From Acidobacteriota bacterium (GTDB lineage: Bacteria > Acidobacteriota > Vicinamibacteria > Vicinamibacterales > CAVVIG01): a stretch of DNA of 50,521 nt. The notes below the pieces were generated by a model, which saw nothing but the letters and a program-made list of their open reading frames with translations, was not told the origin of the DNA and ran no database searches. The position numbers and the translations under genes were made by a program. This document shows, one piece after another, positions 21,885 through 30,199 of this stretch; within the stretch, counting starts at the first letter, position 1; each line of letters starts with the position of its first letter. The stretch is from the NCBI GenBank assembly GCA_003222535.1, contig QHWJ01000383.1, forward strand, positions 1-50,521, written 5' to 3'.

Positions 21885-23867
21885 ATGCTGAAACTCATGC
21901 TCGCCGCCCTGCTCGCGGCAGGCATTTTTTCCGAAAGTGGTGTCCGGCGTCCACCTTCGCGTGAAGCTCCGGCGGACCGCCGAAGCCTTGGCGCAGGCGG
22001 TCAGCCGGACCGTACGCCGAAGGAACAGGACTGGCCGTTCTACGGCGGCGATCCGGGCGGCATGAAGTACTCCCCGCTCACCGATGTCAGCACGTCGAAT
22101 GTCACGCGGCTCGGCGTCGCGTGGGAATGGTCGCCTCGCGAGAAGGCGCTCGACAAATTCGGGACGCGCCCCGGCAACTTCCAGGTGACGCCGCTGATGA
22201 TCGGCAACGTGCTGTATCTGAGCACGCCGTACAACCGCGTGGTGGCGCTGAACGCCGACACGGGCCGCGAAATCTGGTCCTTCGATCCGAAGGCCTACGA
22301 GGACGGCCAGCCGCCGAACGGCAGCGGTTTCGTTCACCGCGGTGTCGCCGCGTGGCGGGACAGCGCCGCGGGCAACAAGCTTCGCATCTTCATGAACAGC
22401 CGGTATCGCCTGATCTGTCTCGATGCCGCCACGGGCCGCCCTCTCGAGAGTTTCGGGACGCGCGGCATCGTCGACTTGAGCCGCGGCCTCGTGTGGGAAA
22501 TCAACAAGACGCACTACACCAACACCTCGCCGCCTGTCGTCTACAAGGACCTGATCATTCTCGGCAACGGCGTCGGCGATCGGCTCGTGTACCGAAACGA
22601 TCCGCCGGGCGACGTTCGCGCGTTCGATGCGCGCACAGGCAGGCAGGTCTGGTCGTTCCGCCCGATCCCGCAGCCGGGCGAATTCGGCAACGACACCTGG
22701 GGCAACGACTCGTGGAGCTACACCGGACATACGAACGTCTGGCCGCCGATCACGCTCGACGCCGGGCGCGGGCTCGTCTATCTGCCGTTCGGCACGCCGA
22801 GCAACGACTTCTTCGGCGGCCGCCGTCCCGGCGCGAACGTGTTCGCGGAGTCGCTCGTGTGCCTCGATGCCGCGACCGGCGTCCGCAAGTGGCACTATCA
22901 GATCGTGCATCACGGCCTATGGGACTACGACAACCCGTCGCCCCCGAATCTCGTCACCATCCGCGTGGAGGGTCAAGCGATCGACGCCGTCGTGCAGCTG
23001 ACCAAGCAGGGGTTTGCCTTCGTATTCGATCGCGTCACGGGCACGCCGGTCTGGCCGATCGAGGAACGTCCCGTCCCGCCAAGCGACATCGACGGCGAGC
23101 ACGCCTGGCCCACGCAGCCGTTCCCGACCAGGCCGCCGGCCATCTCCGAACAGGGCGTCACGCTGCACGATGCGTTCGATCTGACGCCGGAGCTGAAGGC
23201 CGCGGCCGAGCAGGAGCTCGCGAAATACCGCATCGGCCCGCTGTTCACCCCGCCGGCGCTGCGCGGGACGGTTCAACGTCCCGGTCTCATCGGCGGCGCC
23301 AATTGGGGCGGCGGCGCGTTCGATCCGGGAAGCGCGCTGCTGTTCGTCAAGACCACGAATCAGGCGAACATCGCGCGCGTGGGCAAGCCCGATCGATCCA
23401 GCGCGAACCCGCGCGCGTCTGAAGTCGACGCCGAGTACACGCGCGTCGGCGACACGAACGCGGAGCTCAAGAATGGCATTCCATTGCTCAAGCCGCCGTA
23501 CGGCCATCTCGTCGCGATCGACCTGAATCGCGGCGCGATCAAGTGGCGCGTCCCCTTCGGCGATACGCCATCGCTGCGCAGCAATCCGGCGCTCACGGGC
23601 GTGGCGCTGCCGCCGGCGCTCGGTGTGGCTGGCGCTCCCGGCGTGCTCGCGACTGCGGGCGGGCTCGTGTTCGGCGGGGGCGGGGATCTCGCGCTGCACG
23701 CGATCGACTCGGCTACGGGGGCCGAGCTGTGGCGCGCACCGCTGCCGCGCCCGGCGACCGGCACGCCGATGACCTATCGCTCGAACGGCGGACGTCAGTT
23801 CATCGTGATCGCCACCGGCGGGGGCGAGGATGCGTCTCTCGTCGCGTTCGCGATTCCTAATCCGTAG
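21885..23867 (+). CDS. PQQ-dependent dehydrogenase (quinoprotein)
   Basis: 660 residues, exported (MLKLMLAALLAAGIF...). Eight-bladed propeller typical of membrane-free glucose or alcohol quinoproteins: DWPFYGGDPGGMKYSPL at the start, RVVALNADTGREIWSFDP, GDVRAFDARTGRQVWSF, WHYQIVHHGLWDYD, AVVQLTKQGFAFVFDRVTG and PVWPIEERPVP. It should oxidise sugars or alcohols in the periplasm and pass electrons to quinone or cytochrome. Between the signal and the first blade the residues SGVRRPPSREAPADRRSLGA are encoded by a dispersed palindromic repeat (about 21942-22010), inserted in frame. It precedes a TonB receptor in the same direction. Confidence 0.88.
   Translation: MLKLMLAALLAAGIFSESGVRRPPSREAPADRRSLGAGGQPDRTPKEQDWPFYGGDPGGMKYSPLTDVSTSNVTRLGVAWEWSPREKALDKFGTRPGNFQVTPLMIGNVLYLSTPYNRVVALNADTGREIWSFDPKAYEDGQPPNGSGFVHRGVAAWRDSAAGNKLRIFMNSRYRLICLDAATGRPLESFGTRGIVDLSRGLVWEINKTHYTNTSPPVVYKDLIILGNGVGDRLVYRNDPPGDVRAFDARTGRQVWSFRPIPQPGEFGNDTWGNDSWSYTGHTNVWPPITLDAGRGLVYLPFGTPSNDFFGGRRPGANVFAESLVCLDAATGVRKWHYQIVHHGLWDYDNPSPPNLVTIRVEGQAIDAVVQLTKQGFAFVFDRVTGTPVWPIEERPVPPSDIDGEHAWPTQPFPTRPPAISEQGVTLHDAFDLTPELKAAAEQELAKYRIGPLFTPPALRGTVQRPGLIGGANWGGGAFDPGSALLFVKTTNQANIARVGKPDRSSANPRASEVDAEYTRVGDTNAELKNGIPLLKPPYGHLVAIDLNRGAIKWRVPFGDTPSLRSNPALTGVALPPALGVAGAPGVLATAGGLVFGGGGDLALHAIDSATGAELWRAPLPRPATGTPMTYRSNGGRQFIVIATGGGEDASLVAFAIPNP
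21942..22010. repeat. Dispersed palindromic repeat inside the PQQ dehydrogenase 5' end
   Basis: GTGTCCGGCGTCCACCTTCG, then TCCGGCGGACCGCCGAAGCC, ending GGTCAGCCGGACC. The ends are partly complementary (TCCGGC versus GCCGGA). It codes for a basic, Arg/Pro-rich linker unlike the rest of the protein. Confidence 0.55.
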
Positions 23868-23952
23868 AGAGACCCATCGAAGATTCGCTCCGCGACGGAG
23901 CGTCAGTCGGCGGTTCAAGGCGAAGCTTCGTTACCCTTACCGGAGGACAACA

Positions 23953-26337
23953 GTGATTGCGGCATTCCTACTGGCACTAGCGGCATCTTCAGTCTCCGGC
24001 GTCGTACACGATTCGACCGGCGGCGTGGTGTCCGGCGCAGCCGTCATCGTGCGCCTCGGGTCGGGCCCCGAGCAGCGGGTGACGACGGGACCAGACGGGC
24101 GTTTCGCGGTGGAGGCGCCCGGTTCCGGCGACGCGACGGTGGTGGTGCGGGCGGGCGGTTTTGCCGAGAAGACCGAGCGCGTCACCGACGCCTCTCGCGC
24201 CCTGGACATCGTGCTGTCTCCGGCCGGGCTGCTCGAGACCGTCACGGTGACGCCCGCCCGCAGCGAACAGCGGCTTGGCGACATCCCGGCAAGCGTGAGC
24301 GTCATGCGCAGCGAAGAAATCAGGCAATCGCCGGCCGTTGTGGCCGACGACGTCCTGCGCCAGATCCCCACGTTCAGCCTGTTCCGGCGCACCAGCAGCC
24401 TCTCTTCGCACCCGACGGCGCAGGGGGTGTCGCTTCGAGGGATCGGGCCGAGCGGCGTGAGCCGCACGCTGGTGCTCGTCGACGGCACGCCGTTCAACGA
24501 TCCGTTCGGCGGGTGGGTGTACTGGACCCGCGTGCCGCTCGAGAGCGTCGATCGCATCGAGGTGGTCGACGGGTCGAGCTCCAGCCTGTATGGCAATTAC
24601 GCCATGGGCGGCGTCATCAACATCGTCAGCAACCGCGCGGCACGGCGGACGTTGGAGCTCAAGCCGCAGTACGGCAGCCACAACAGCCCGAAGCTGGACT
24701 ACACGGCCAGCGATGTCTGGGGCAAGCTGGGCGTCACGGTCGACGGCAGCTTCTTCGACACCGACGGCTTTCCCATCGTCGTGCCGAGCGAAAAGGGGCT
24801 CATCGACATCAACGCGACGGTGAAGTTCCACAATTTCAACGGCAAGGTCGACTTCAGCCCGACCGAGCGCGTGAACATGTTCGCTCGTGCCGGCTACTTC
24901 AGCGAGGATCGCGTCAACGGCAAGATCGGCGAGGTCAACGACACGCGGTGGAAGTCGGCGAGCGGCGGCGTGCGGGTCCGGCTGCCGGATGAAAGCGACC
25001 TGCAGGCGAGCCTGTATACCGACTTCGAGAATTTCCACAGCACGTTCCTGGCGGTCACGGCGCCGTCCGCCACCGTCGCCTCGCGCAGCATCGTCCGTCT
25101 GACGGTCAATCAGCATGTGCCGACGACAGGCGCCGGCGGCATGGTGCAGTGGGCCAGGGCGCTCGGCAGCAGGAGCTACTTCAGTGCCGGCACCGACTGG
25201 CACTATGTGGACGGCGACAGCCAGGAGGATTCATACAACGCGGCGCCCGGTGCCGTCGTGCCCCCGACCCAGAACGCGATCCTCGCGCTCCAGCGCGTGT
25301 CCGGCGGAACGCAAAAGAGCATGGGGGCGTTCGTGCAGGACATTCTGACGCCGCTGCCGAAGCTGACGATGACGCTCAGCGCACGCGTCGATCACTGGCG
25401 GAATTACGACGCCCACAACCTCGAGACGGCGGTGATCGCGGGGACGGCGATCAACAACAAGCCGTCCTGCGACACGTCCGCCGGAACGCCCCCGTCGTGC
25501 CTCGTCGACAGAGCCGACAACGTCGTCAGCCCGCGCGCCGCGGCGCGGTACCAGATCACCGGCAGGATCAGCGTGTGGGGCGACGTCGGCGCGGGTTTCC
25601 GCGCGCCGACGCTCAACGAGCTGTACCGCCAGTTTCGCGTCGGCACCGTGCTCACGCTGGCCAATGAGAATCTCGGACCCGAGCGACTCGTCGGCGGGGA
25701 AGCCGGCATCAGCCTCGCGCCGGCGCGCGACCTGACGATCCGTACAACCTGGTTCGACAACCGCGTGACCAACCCGGTGTCCAACGTCACCCTCACGACG
25801 GTGGGCGCGAACGTCACGCAGCAGCGTCAGAATCTCGGCGAGACGCGCATCCGCGGCGTGCAGAGCGACGTGGAATATCGAGCGGGGTCGTTCATGCGGT
25901 TCTCCGCCGGTTATCTCTTCAACAACGCGAAGGTGACCGACGGCGGCTCGACCAACGCGTCGCTCGTGGACAAGTTCCTGCCGCAGGTGCCCAGGCACCG
26001 CGGATCCGTGCGCGCGGCGTACTTCAATCCGAAGTACGCCATCGTCGCGTTCTCGGTCCAGTTCCTCGGGACGCAGTTCGACGACGATCAGAACGCGCGC
26101 ATCGTGCCGGCGACGGCGCTTTCCGATGCCGGGTACGCGGTGTCAACCGCGCCGGGGCTGCCGGCATATACCGTCGCCGATCTATCCGTGTCGCGGGCAA
26201 TCGGGCGGAATGTCGAGGCGTTCGTGGGCGTGCAGAACCTGTTCGACCAGACGTACTTCGTCGGCACGCTGCCGACGACGATCGGATCGCCGCGCCTCGT
26301 CAATGGAGGCGTCAGGGTTCGCTTCTCCGCGCGCTGA
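23953..26337 (+). CDS. TonB-dependent receptor, BtuB-like with regulatory-like domain
   Basis: About 794 residues from the GTG at 23953, chosen because GGAGGA lies just before it and the product then starts with a signal peptide (VIAAFLLALAASSVSG). An N-terminal carboxypeptidase-regulatory-like domain (GVVHDSTGGVVSGAAVIVRL) is followed by the plug: VTPARSEQRLGDIPASVSVM, VSLRGIGPSGVSRTLVLVDG and GSSSSLYGNYAMGGVINIVS. The barrel ends in RLVNGGVRVRFSAR. The plug resembles cobalamin and siderophore receptors. It follows the PQQ dehydrogenase by 85 bases and may share its transcript. Confidence 0.9.
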   Translation: MIAAFLLALAASSVSGVVHDSTGGVVSGAAVIVRLGSGPEQRVTTGPDGRFAVEAPGSGDATVVVRAGGFAEKTERVTDASRALDIVLSPAGLLETVTVTPARSEQRLGDIPASVSVMRSEEIRQSPAVVADDVLRQIPTFSLFRRTSSLSSHPTAQGVSLRGIGPSGVSRTLVLVDGTPFNDPFGGWVYWTRVPLESVDRIEVVDGSSSSLYGNYAMGGVINIVSNRAARRTLELKPQYGSHNSPKLDYTASDVWGKLGVTVDGSFFDTDGFPIVVPSEKGLIDINATVKFHNFNGKVDFSPTERVNMFARAGYFSEDRVNGKIGEVNDTRWKSASGGVRVRLPDESDLQASLYTDFENFHSTFLAVTAPSATVASRSIVRLTVNQHVPTTGAGGMVQWARALGSRSYFSAGTDWHYVDGDSQEDSYNAAPGAVVPPTQNAILALQRVSGGTQKSMGAFVQDILTPLPKLTMTLSARVDHWRNYDAHNLETAVIAGTAINNKPSCDTSAGTPPSCLVDRADNVVSPRAAARYQITGRISVWGDVGAGFRAPTLNELYRQFRVGTVLTLANENLGPERLVGGEAGISLAPARDLTIRTTWFDNRVTNPVSNVTLTTVGANVTQQRQNLGETRIRGVQSDVEYRAGSFMRFSAGYLFNNAKVTDGGSTNASLVDKFLPQVPRHRGSVRAAYFNPKYAIVAFSVQFLGTQFDDDQNARIVPATALSDAGYAVSTAPGLPAYTVADLSVSRAIGRNVEAFVGVQNLFDQTYFVGTLPTTIGSPRLVNGGVRVRFSAR

Positions 26338-26350
26338 GACACGGGGAAAA

Positions 26351-26424
26351 TCTGAAGTCTGAAGTTTGAAGTCTGAAGTCTGGACGTCGCCCGCTTCAAA
26401 CTTCAAACTTCAGACTTCAGATTT
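26351..26424. repeat. Seven-base tandem-word hairpin after the TonB receptor
   Basis: TCTGAAG, TCTGAAG, TTTGAAG, TCTGAAG on the left; CTTCAAA, CTTCAAA, CTTCAGA, CTTCAGA on the right. Arms are nearly perfect complements. The same word is found inside dnaE2 at 15333-15396. The rest of the gap to 26582 shows nothing else. Confidence 0.9.
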
Positions 26425-26582
26425 CGTGCCTCTTCGGCCAGCTGATCTGGCGGACGCTGCTAAAGTAAAGATCAAGTGGGTTGGGGCCGAGACGGCCAGT
26501 AACTCGCTGCACTGCCGTCGCGTCATGACCGGTGCAGGCTCGCGTCCTGCGCCTGTTAACGGCTGAGCTGCGGATCGCATCC

Positions 26583-27488
26583 ATGGAACTCATTGTTCAA
26601 CCCGACTCCGGAATCGCCCCCATCGTGACCGCCATCAAGCAGGCGAAGAAGAGCATCGACATTGTGATTTTCCGGCTCGATCGGTCCGAGATCACGCAAG
26701 CCCTCGAGGCGGCGGTGACTCGCGGCGTCCGGGTGCGCGCGCTGACAGCGCACACCAACCGCGGCGGGACCCGGAGCCTTCGCAGGCTCGAGGTGCGCCT
26801 CGTCGAGGCGGGCGTCACCGTCTCGCGGACCGCCGACGATCTCGTGCGGTACCACGGGAAGATGATGATCGTCGACGGCCGGTTCCTTCACGTCTACGGC
26901 TTCAATCTCACCGGCCTCGACATCGCGACGAGCCGCAGCTTCGGCGTCATCAGCAGGAACGAGAAGCTCGTGAACGAAGCCTCCAAGCTGTTCATGGCCG
27001 ACTTCGACCGCCGGCCGTATGTCCCGGGTGACGCGCGTCTCGTGGTCAGCCCCGAGAACGCGCGCGAGCGTCTCGGGCGGTTCATCCGCGGCGCGCGCAA
27101 ACAGCTCCTGATTTACGACCCGCGGGTGAGCGACGACGCGATGCTGCGGCTGATTGCGGAGCGCATCAAGGCCGGCGTCGACGTCCGGATCATGGGCCAG
27201 GTCGAGGGGGAATGGAACGTGAAGAGCGAAAGGCACCCGGGAAAGCGGCTGCACATCCGCGCAATCATCCGCGACGGCAAGCGGGCGTTTCTCGGCAGCC
27301 AGAGCCTGCGGCGGCTCGAGCTGGACAAGCGGCGCGAGATCGGCGTCATCATCACCGACGAAATCGTGGTCCGGGAAATGCTGGACGTCTTCGAAAAAGA
27401 CTGGGCGAAGACCGATTCCGGGAAGAAGCGGGCCAAGAAGGCGGCGAAGGCGGAAAGGAAAGAGGAGAAGCTCGCGGCGGCGTCCTAG
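26583..27488 (+). CDS. Phospholipase-D-like protein
   Basis: About 301 residues from ATG 26583. Two PLD-type half-domains are visible. The first has IDIVIFRLDRSEITQALEAAVTRGVRVRAL and YHGKMMIVDGRFLHVYGFNLTG with a full H-x-K motif (His near residue 91). The second reads LHIRAIIRDGKRAFLGSQSL, where the Lys of HxK is Arg. The family acts on phosphodiester bonds in lipids or nucleic acids; which one here is unknown. The C terminus is a Lys-rich tail (KKRAKKAAKAERKEEKL). No signal peptide is seen. Its stop overlaps the end of the convergent radical SAM gene. Confidence 0.8.
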   Translation: MELIVQPDSGIAPIVTAIKQAKKSIDIVIFRLDRSEITQALEAAVTRGVRVRALTAHTNRGGTRSLRRLEVRLVEAGVTVSRTADDLVRYHGKMMIVDGRFLHVYGFNLTGLDIATSRSFGVISRNEKLVNEASKLFMADFDRRPYVPGDARLVVSPENARERLGRFIRGARKQLLIYDPRVSDDAMLRLIAERIKAGVDVRIMGQVEGEWNVKSERHPGKRLHIRAIIRDGKRAFLGSQSLRRLELDKRREIGVIITDEIVVREMLDVFEKDWAKTDSGKKRAKKAAKAERKEEKLAAAS

Positions 27489-28531
27489 TCGTTCGTGGTT
27501 CGTCGATAGTCGTCCGTCGTCAGTCGTGCGTATGACCGACGACCGACGACTTCGGCGACGACCTCTTCCTGCGGCGACCTCCAGAAATCCATCGTCGACA
27601 CCCGGTGGACGCAGCCGACCGTGCAGTACGGCGCGCACGGCTTCGGTGTCGAGAACTCGCGCCGGATGTCGTCGGTCGTATACGAGTCGAGCGGCACACC
27701 CGGATAACCGCGCTGCTGCGAGCAGTAATGGACCAGGCCGTCCTCGCAGATGTAGAGGTAGCGGCCGCCGGCGCGGCACCGCCAGTCGTTCGGTTTCCCG
27801 TCCACCAGGTTGTCCTGGAAGCTGCTGATTCCCGAGTAGAGATTCTTGAAGACCTGCCACGGCCCGCTGATCGCGGCCGACACGGCGTCGTACACCTGAC
27901 GCTCCGCCGGACCGAGCGGCTTGAGCCGGCCTGAGCCGTCGTGGATGATCCCGATGGAGGTCGAGAACCCGAGCTCGCGCGCGCGATTGTTGATCGTCCG
28001 CGCGTCTTCGGGGTTCTTGATGCCGCCGCCGAGCACCGAATTGATGTTGACGTCGAACCCTGCGTGCTCCTTCAGATGCTGCAGCTTCTTGTCCAGCAGC
28101 CGGAGGCTCTTCTTCGACACGTCGTCGGGCTCGATGTTGTCGATGCTGATCTGCAGGAAATCGAGACCGGCCGCGTTCAGCTCCTTGATGCGCTTCGGGA
28201 CGAGGAAGTAGCCGTTCGTGATGAGGCCGGCCATCATCCCGCGCCTGCGGATGTGCCGGATGAGCGCGTCGAGCTCGGGATGGAGCATCGGCTCGCCGCC
28301 GCTGAAGGCGACCACCGACGTGCCGAGCGCCGCGAGCTTGTCGATGCGGCTTTCCATCAACGCGGCCGGCACGGGCGGCGACACCTTGTCGTACTCGTTG
28401 CAGTAGCCGCAGTCGATGTTGCAGCGGCGGATCGGGATGATCTGCACGAGGAGCGGGTGGGCGGTGTGGACCAGCCCGCGCGCGAACTCCCGCAAGGAGC
28501 GCGCTTGACGGCTGACCGTGCTGAAGGTCAA
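27485..28531 (-). CDS. Radical SAM protein with SPASM-like tail
   Basis: About 348 residues. The radical SAM cluster motif CNIDCGYC (Cys 37, 41, 44) is followed by VVAFSGGEPMLHPELDALIRHI (GGEP strand) and LDFLQISIDNIEPDDV. C-terminal Cys residues (WRCRAGGRYLYICEDGLVHYC, CAPYCTVGCVH) suggest an auxiliary Fe-S site. It is probably the second gene of a two-gene operon with the other radical SAM gene, 17 bases downstream of that gene's stop. The start is TTG 28531, with TATAAT eight bases before it. The last residues (VVGRRSYARLTTDDYRRTTND) are encoded by a heptamer element and are likely not native. Confidence 0.8.
   Translation of the reverse strand: MTFSTVSRQARSLREFARGLVHTAHPLLVQIIPIRRCNIDCGYCNEYDKVSPPVPAALMESRIDKLAALGTSVVAFSGGEPMLHPELDALIRHIRRRGMMAGLITNGYFLVPKRIKELNAAGLDFLQISIDNIEPDDVSKKSLRLLDKKLQHLKEHAGFDVNINSVLGGGIKNPEDARTINNRARELGFSTSIGIIHDGSGRLKPLGPAERQVYDAVSAAISGPWQVFKNLYSGISSFQDNLVDGKPNDWRCRAGGRYLYICEDGLVHYCSQQRGYPGVPLDSYTTDDIRREFSTPKPCAPYCTVGCVHRVSTMDFWRSPQEEVVAEVVGRRSYARLTTDDYRRTTND
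27488..27552. repeat. Seven-base tandem-word element at the 3' end of the radical SAM gene
   Basis: GTCGTTC, GTGGTTC, GTCGATA, GTCGTCC, GTCGTCA, GTCGTGC, then complementary CGACGAC words. It lies between two convergent genes and is read through as the radical SAM C terminus. Confidence 0.75.
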
Positions 28532-28539
28532 GGCGCGGA

Positions 28540-28545
28540 ATTATA
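28540..28545 (-). promoter_or_regulatory. -10 box before the second radical SAM gene
   Basis: TATAAT on the minus strand, eight bases before TTG 28531, lying between the two radical SAM genes. Confidence 0.4.
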
Positions 28546-28548
28546 GCA

Positions 28549-29529
28549 TCAGGCCGGAGCCGGCTCTGGACGCATCCGCCGCAGGCGATCGCCCACCTTC
28601 ATCGACCCGGTGAAGATCGAGCCGACCGGAATGATGCCGAATATCTGATGGCGCGCGACGGCCGTGAACGCCGCCGACGCGAGACAGCCGCAGTTCTCGC
28701 AGTCCGGCGCGCCGCCGAACTGACACGGGGTGATCTTCGTCGTCAAATCGGCTGAGATCGTCGTGGTCGTGCGCGCGAAGACGCATTCGTCCGGCGACCG
28801 CGGCGGCTCGGCGTAGGCCTCGATGGCGCCTTGCGGCACCGTCAGCTTCGGATAGCGCAGCCGGAGGGCGAGCAGGTCCGCGATGACGCGCTCGCGATCG
28901 ATCGGCTTGAGGCGTTCGGCGGAGACTTCGCCGAGCTGCGGCGTGTAGAGACTGAACCAGATCTTGTCGATCTCGCCTCGCGCCGACCAGAACCTGAGGA
29001 ACTCCTCGATGTAACCGGGACGGTTCACCTGCTGCCGCGTGACGGTGCAGTGCACGGTAAGCGAATGCCCCGCGATGTGCCTGAGGACACGATCGTAGGT
29101 GGCCGGCGTCCGGCGCGCGTCGTGCTCGGGCTGCAGGCCGTCGATCGAGACGACGATCGAGAGGCGCGGGATGCCGCGCCACTCTCCGGGAATCTCGCGC
29201 ACGGCGCTCGTGACGAGCTGCACGTGAATGCGGCGGGCCGCCAGAAGCGGCAGAATCGTATTCAGCTCGCGATAGCGCACGAGCGGCTCGCCGCCGACGA
29301 TCGAGACGTGGAGCGGCCGATGACGATCGACGAGCGCCATGACGCCGTCGACGAGCGCCTGCCCTTTGAAATCGCGGACTTCCCGGAGCGTGAGATCGCC
29401 GCCGAGGTGATCGTCGCCGTAGGCATAGCAACCGGGGCAGCGCAAAGGGCACTCACGGGTGATTTCGATCGACAGAAGCGGGCTGTATCCCGTGAGGATG
29501 CGGCCCCATGCGGAGAAAATACCTTGCAT
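28549..29529 (-). CDS. Radical SAM protein
   Basis: About 326 residues from the ATG at 29529, which is preceded by GGGCGG; an upstream ATG at 29568 would lengthen it by 13 residues. Cluster motif CPLRCPGC (Cys 27, 31, 34 from 29529), then LHVSIVGGEPLVRYRELNTIL and LSIVVSIDGLQPEHDARR. C-terminal Cys residues (CVFARTTT, ITPCQFGGAPDCENCGC) may bind a second cluster. The overall layout resembles the peptide- or lipid-modifying radical SAM group. No substrate peptide gene is evident beside it. It is divergent from the broken dehydrogenase subunit gene. Confidence 0.8.
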   Translation of the reverse strand: MQGIFSAWGRILTGYSPLLSIEITRECPLRCPGCYAYGDDHLGGDLTLREVRDFKGQALVDGVMALVDRHRPLHVSIVGGEPLVRYRELNTILPLLAARRIHVQLVTSAVREIPGEWRGIPRLSIVVSIDGLQPEHDARRTPATYDRVLRHIAGHSLTVHCTVTRQQVNRPGYIEEFLRFWSARGEIDKIWFSLYTPQLGEVSAERLKPIDRERVIADLLALRLRYPKLTVPQGAIEAYAEPPRSPDECVFARTTTTISADLTTKITPCQFGGAPDCENCGCLASAAFTAVARHQIFGIIPVGSIFTGSMKVGDRLRRMRPEPAPA

Positions 29530-29594
29530 GTTCCGCCCACTATAGCAGCCTCTGCTAAGATTCCGCATCCGGCGGCTCGCCGGTGGAGGCTCGT

Positions 29595-30164
29595 ATGAAA
29601 CGACGCACGCTGCTTCAGTGGCTGGCCGCGATTCCGGCGATCCTTCCGTTCCAGCCCCTCCGTGTGTTCGCGCAGCCGCGCGATCTGACCCCGGACGCCG
29701 TGGCGATGCTGCGTGACATCGCGCCGACCGTGCTGCCGGCGTCGCTCGGCGCGGTGCGCATCGGCGCGACCGTCGAGAGGTTCATCGCCTGGACGCGCGG
29801 GTATCGTGAGGGCGTCGCGCTCAATCACGGGTACGGCCATCCGCGACTGCAGCGCTCGGGTGCGTCGCCGGTGGCGGGCTACGTGGCGCAGCTCGCGGCG
29901 CTCGACCGCTAGGCGCGCGCCCGAGGTGAACGCTGGCCGGCGCTGGATCTCGAGACGCGCCGATCGCTGCTCGATGCCGCGCTCGCGAAGGCCGGCGTGC
30001 GAACGCTGCCGCCGCGGCCGGTCGGACAACATGTAGTGGCCGATCTGATGGCGTTCTACTTCAGGAGCAGCGAGGCGAACGACGACTGCTACCGCGCGAT
30101 GATCAACCGGGAAGTCTGCCGGCCGATCGCAATCACGACGAGGCGCCCGCAGCCGATCGCCTGA
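29595..30164 (+). pseudogene. Gluconate 2-dehydrogenase subunit 3-like gene with in-frame amber stop
   Basis: Starts MKRRTLLQWLAAIPAILPFQPLRVFAQPRD, a twin-arginine-type signal (KRRTLL), with a GGAGG SD. The frame continues DLTPDAVAMLRDIAPTVLP and then meets TAG at 29910-29912 after LAALDR. Beyond that codon the same frame stays open for another 83 codons (WPALDLETRRSLLDAALAKAG, ... ADLMAFYFRSSEANDDCY) to a TGA at 30162-30164. Subunit 3 of gluconate-type dehydrogenases typically pairs with the flavoprotein encoded next. One nonsense change, for example CAG to TAG, explains it. A sequencing error cannot be excluded. Confidence 0.75.
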
Positions 30165-30166
30165 GG

Positions 30167-30189
30167 AGCGCGAAGGCTTCAGCCGAGCG
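30167..30189. repeat. AGCGCGAAGGCTTCAGCC dispersed repeat
   Basis: A 23-base unit identical to that at 38935-38957 and, with one change, to 16229-16251 in dnaE2. It includes the palindrome GAAGGCTTC. Here it fills the gap before the GMC gene. Confidence 0.8.
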
Positions 30190-30199
30190 TTGGACAATC

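Noticed and set aside
26532-26582. Earlier start for the phospholipase-D-like protein
   Set aside because: The added residues are not part of the fold and have no ribosome site; ATG 26583 begins directly at the domain.
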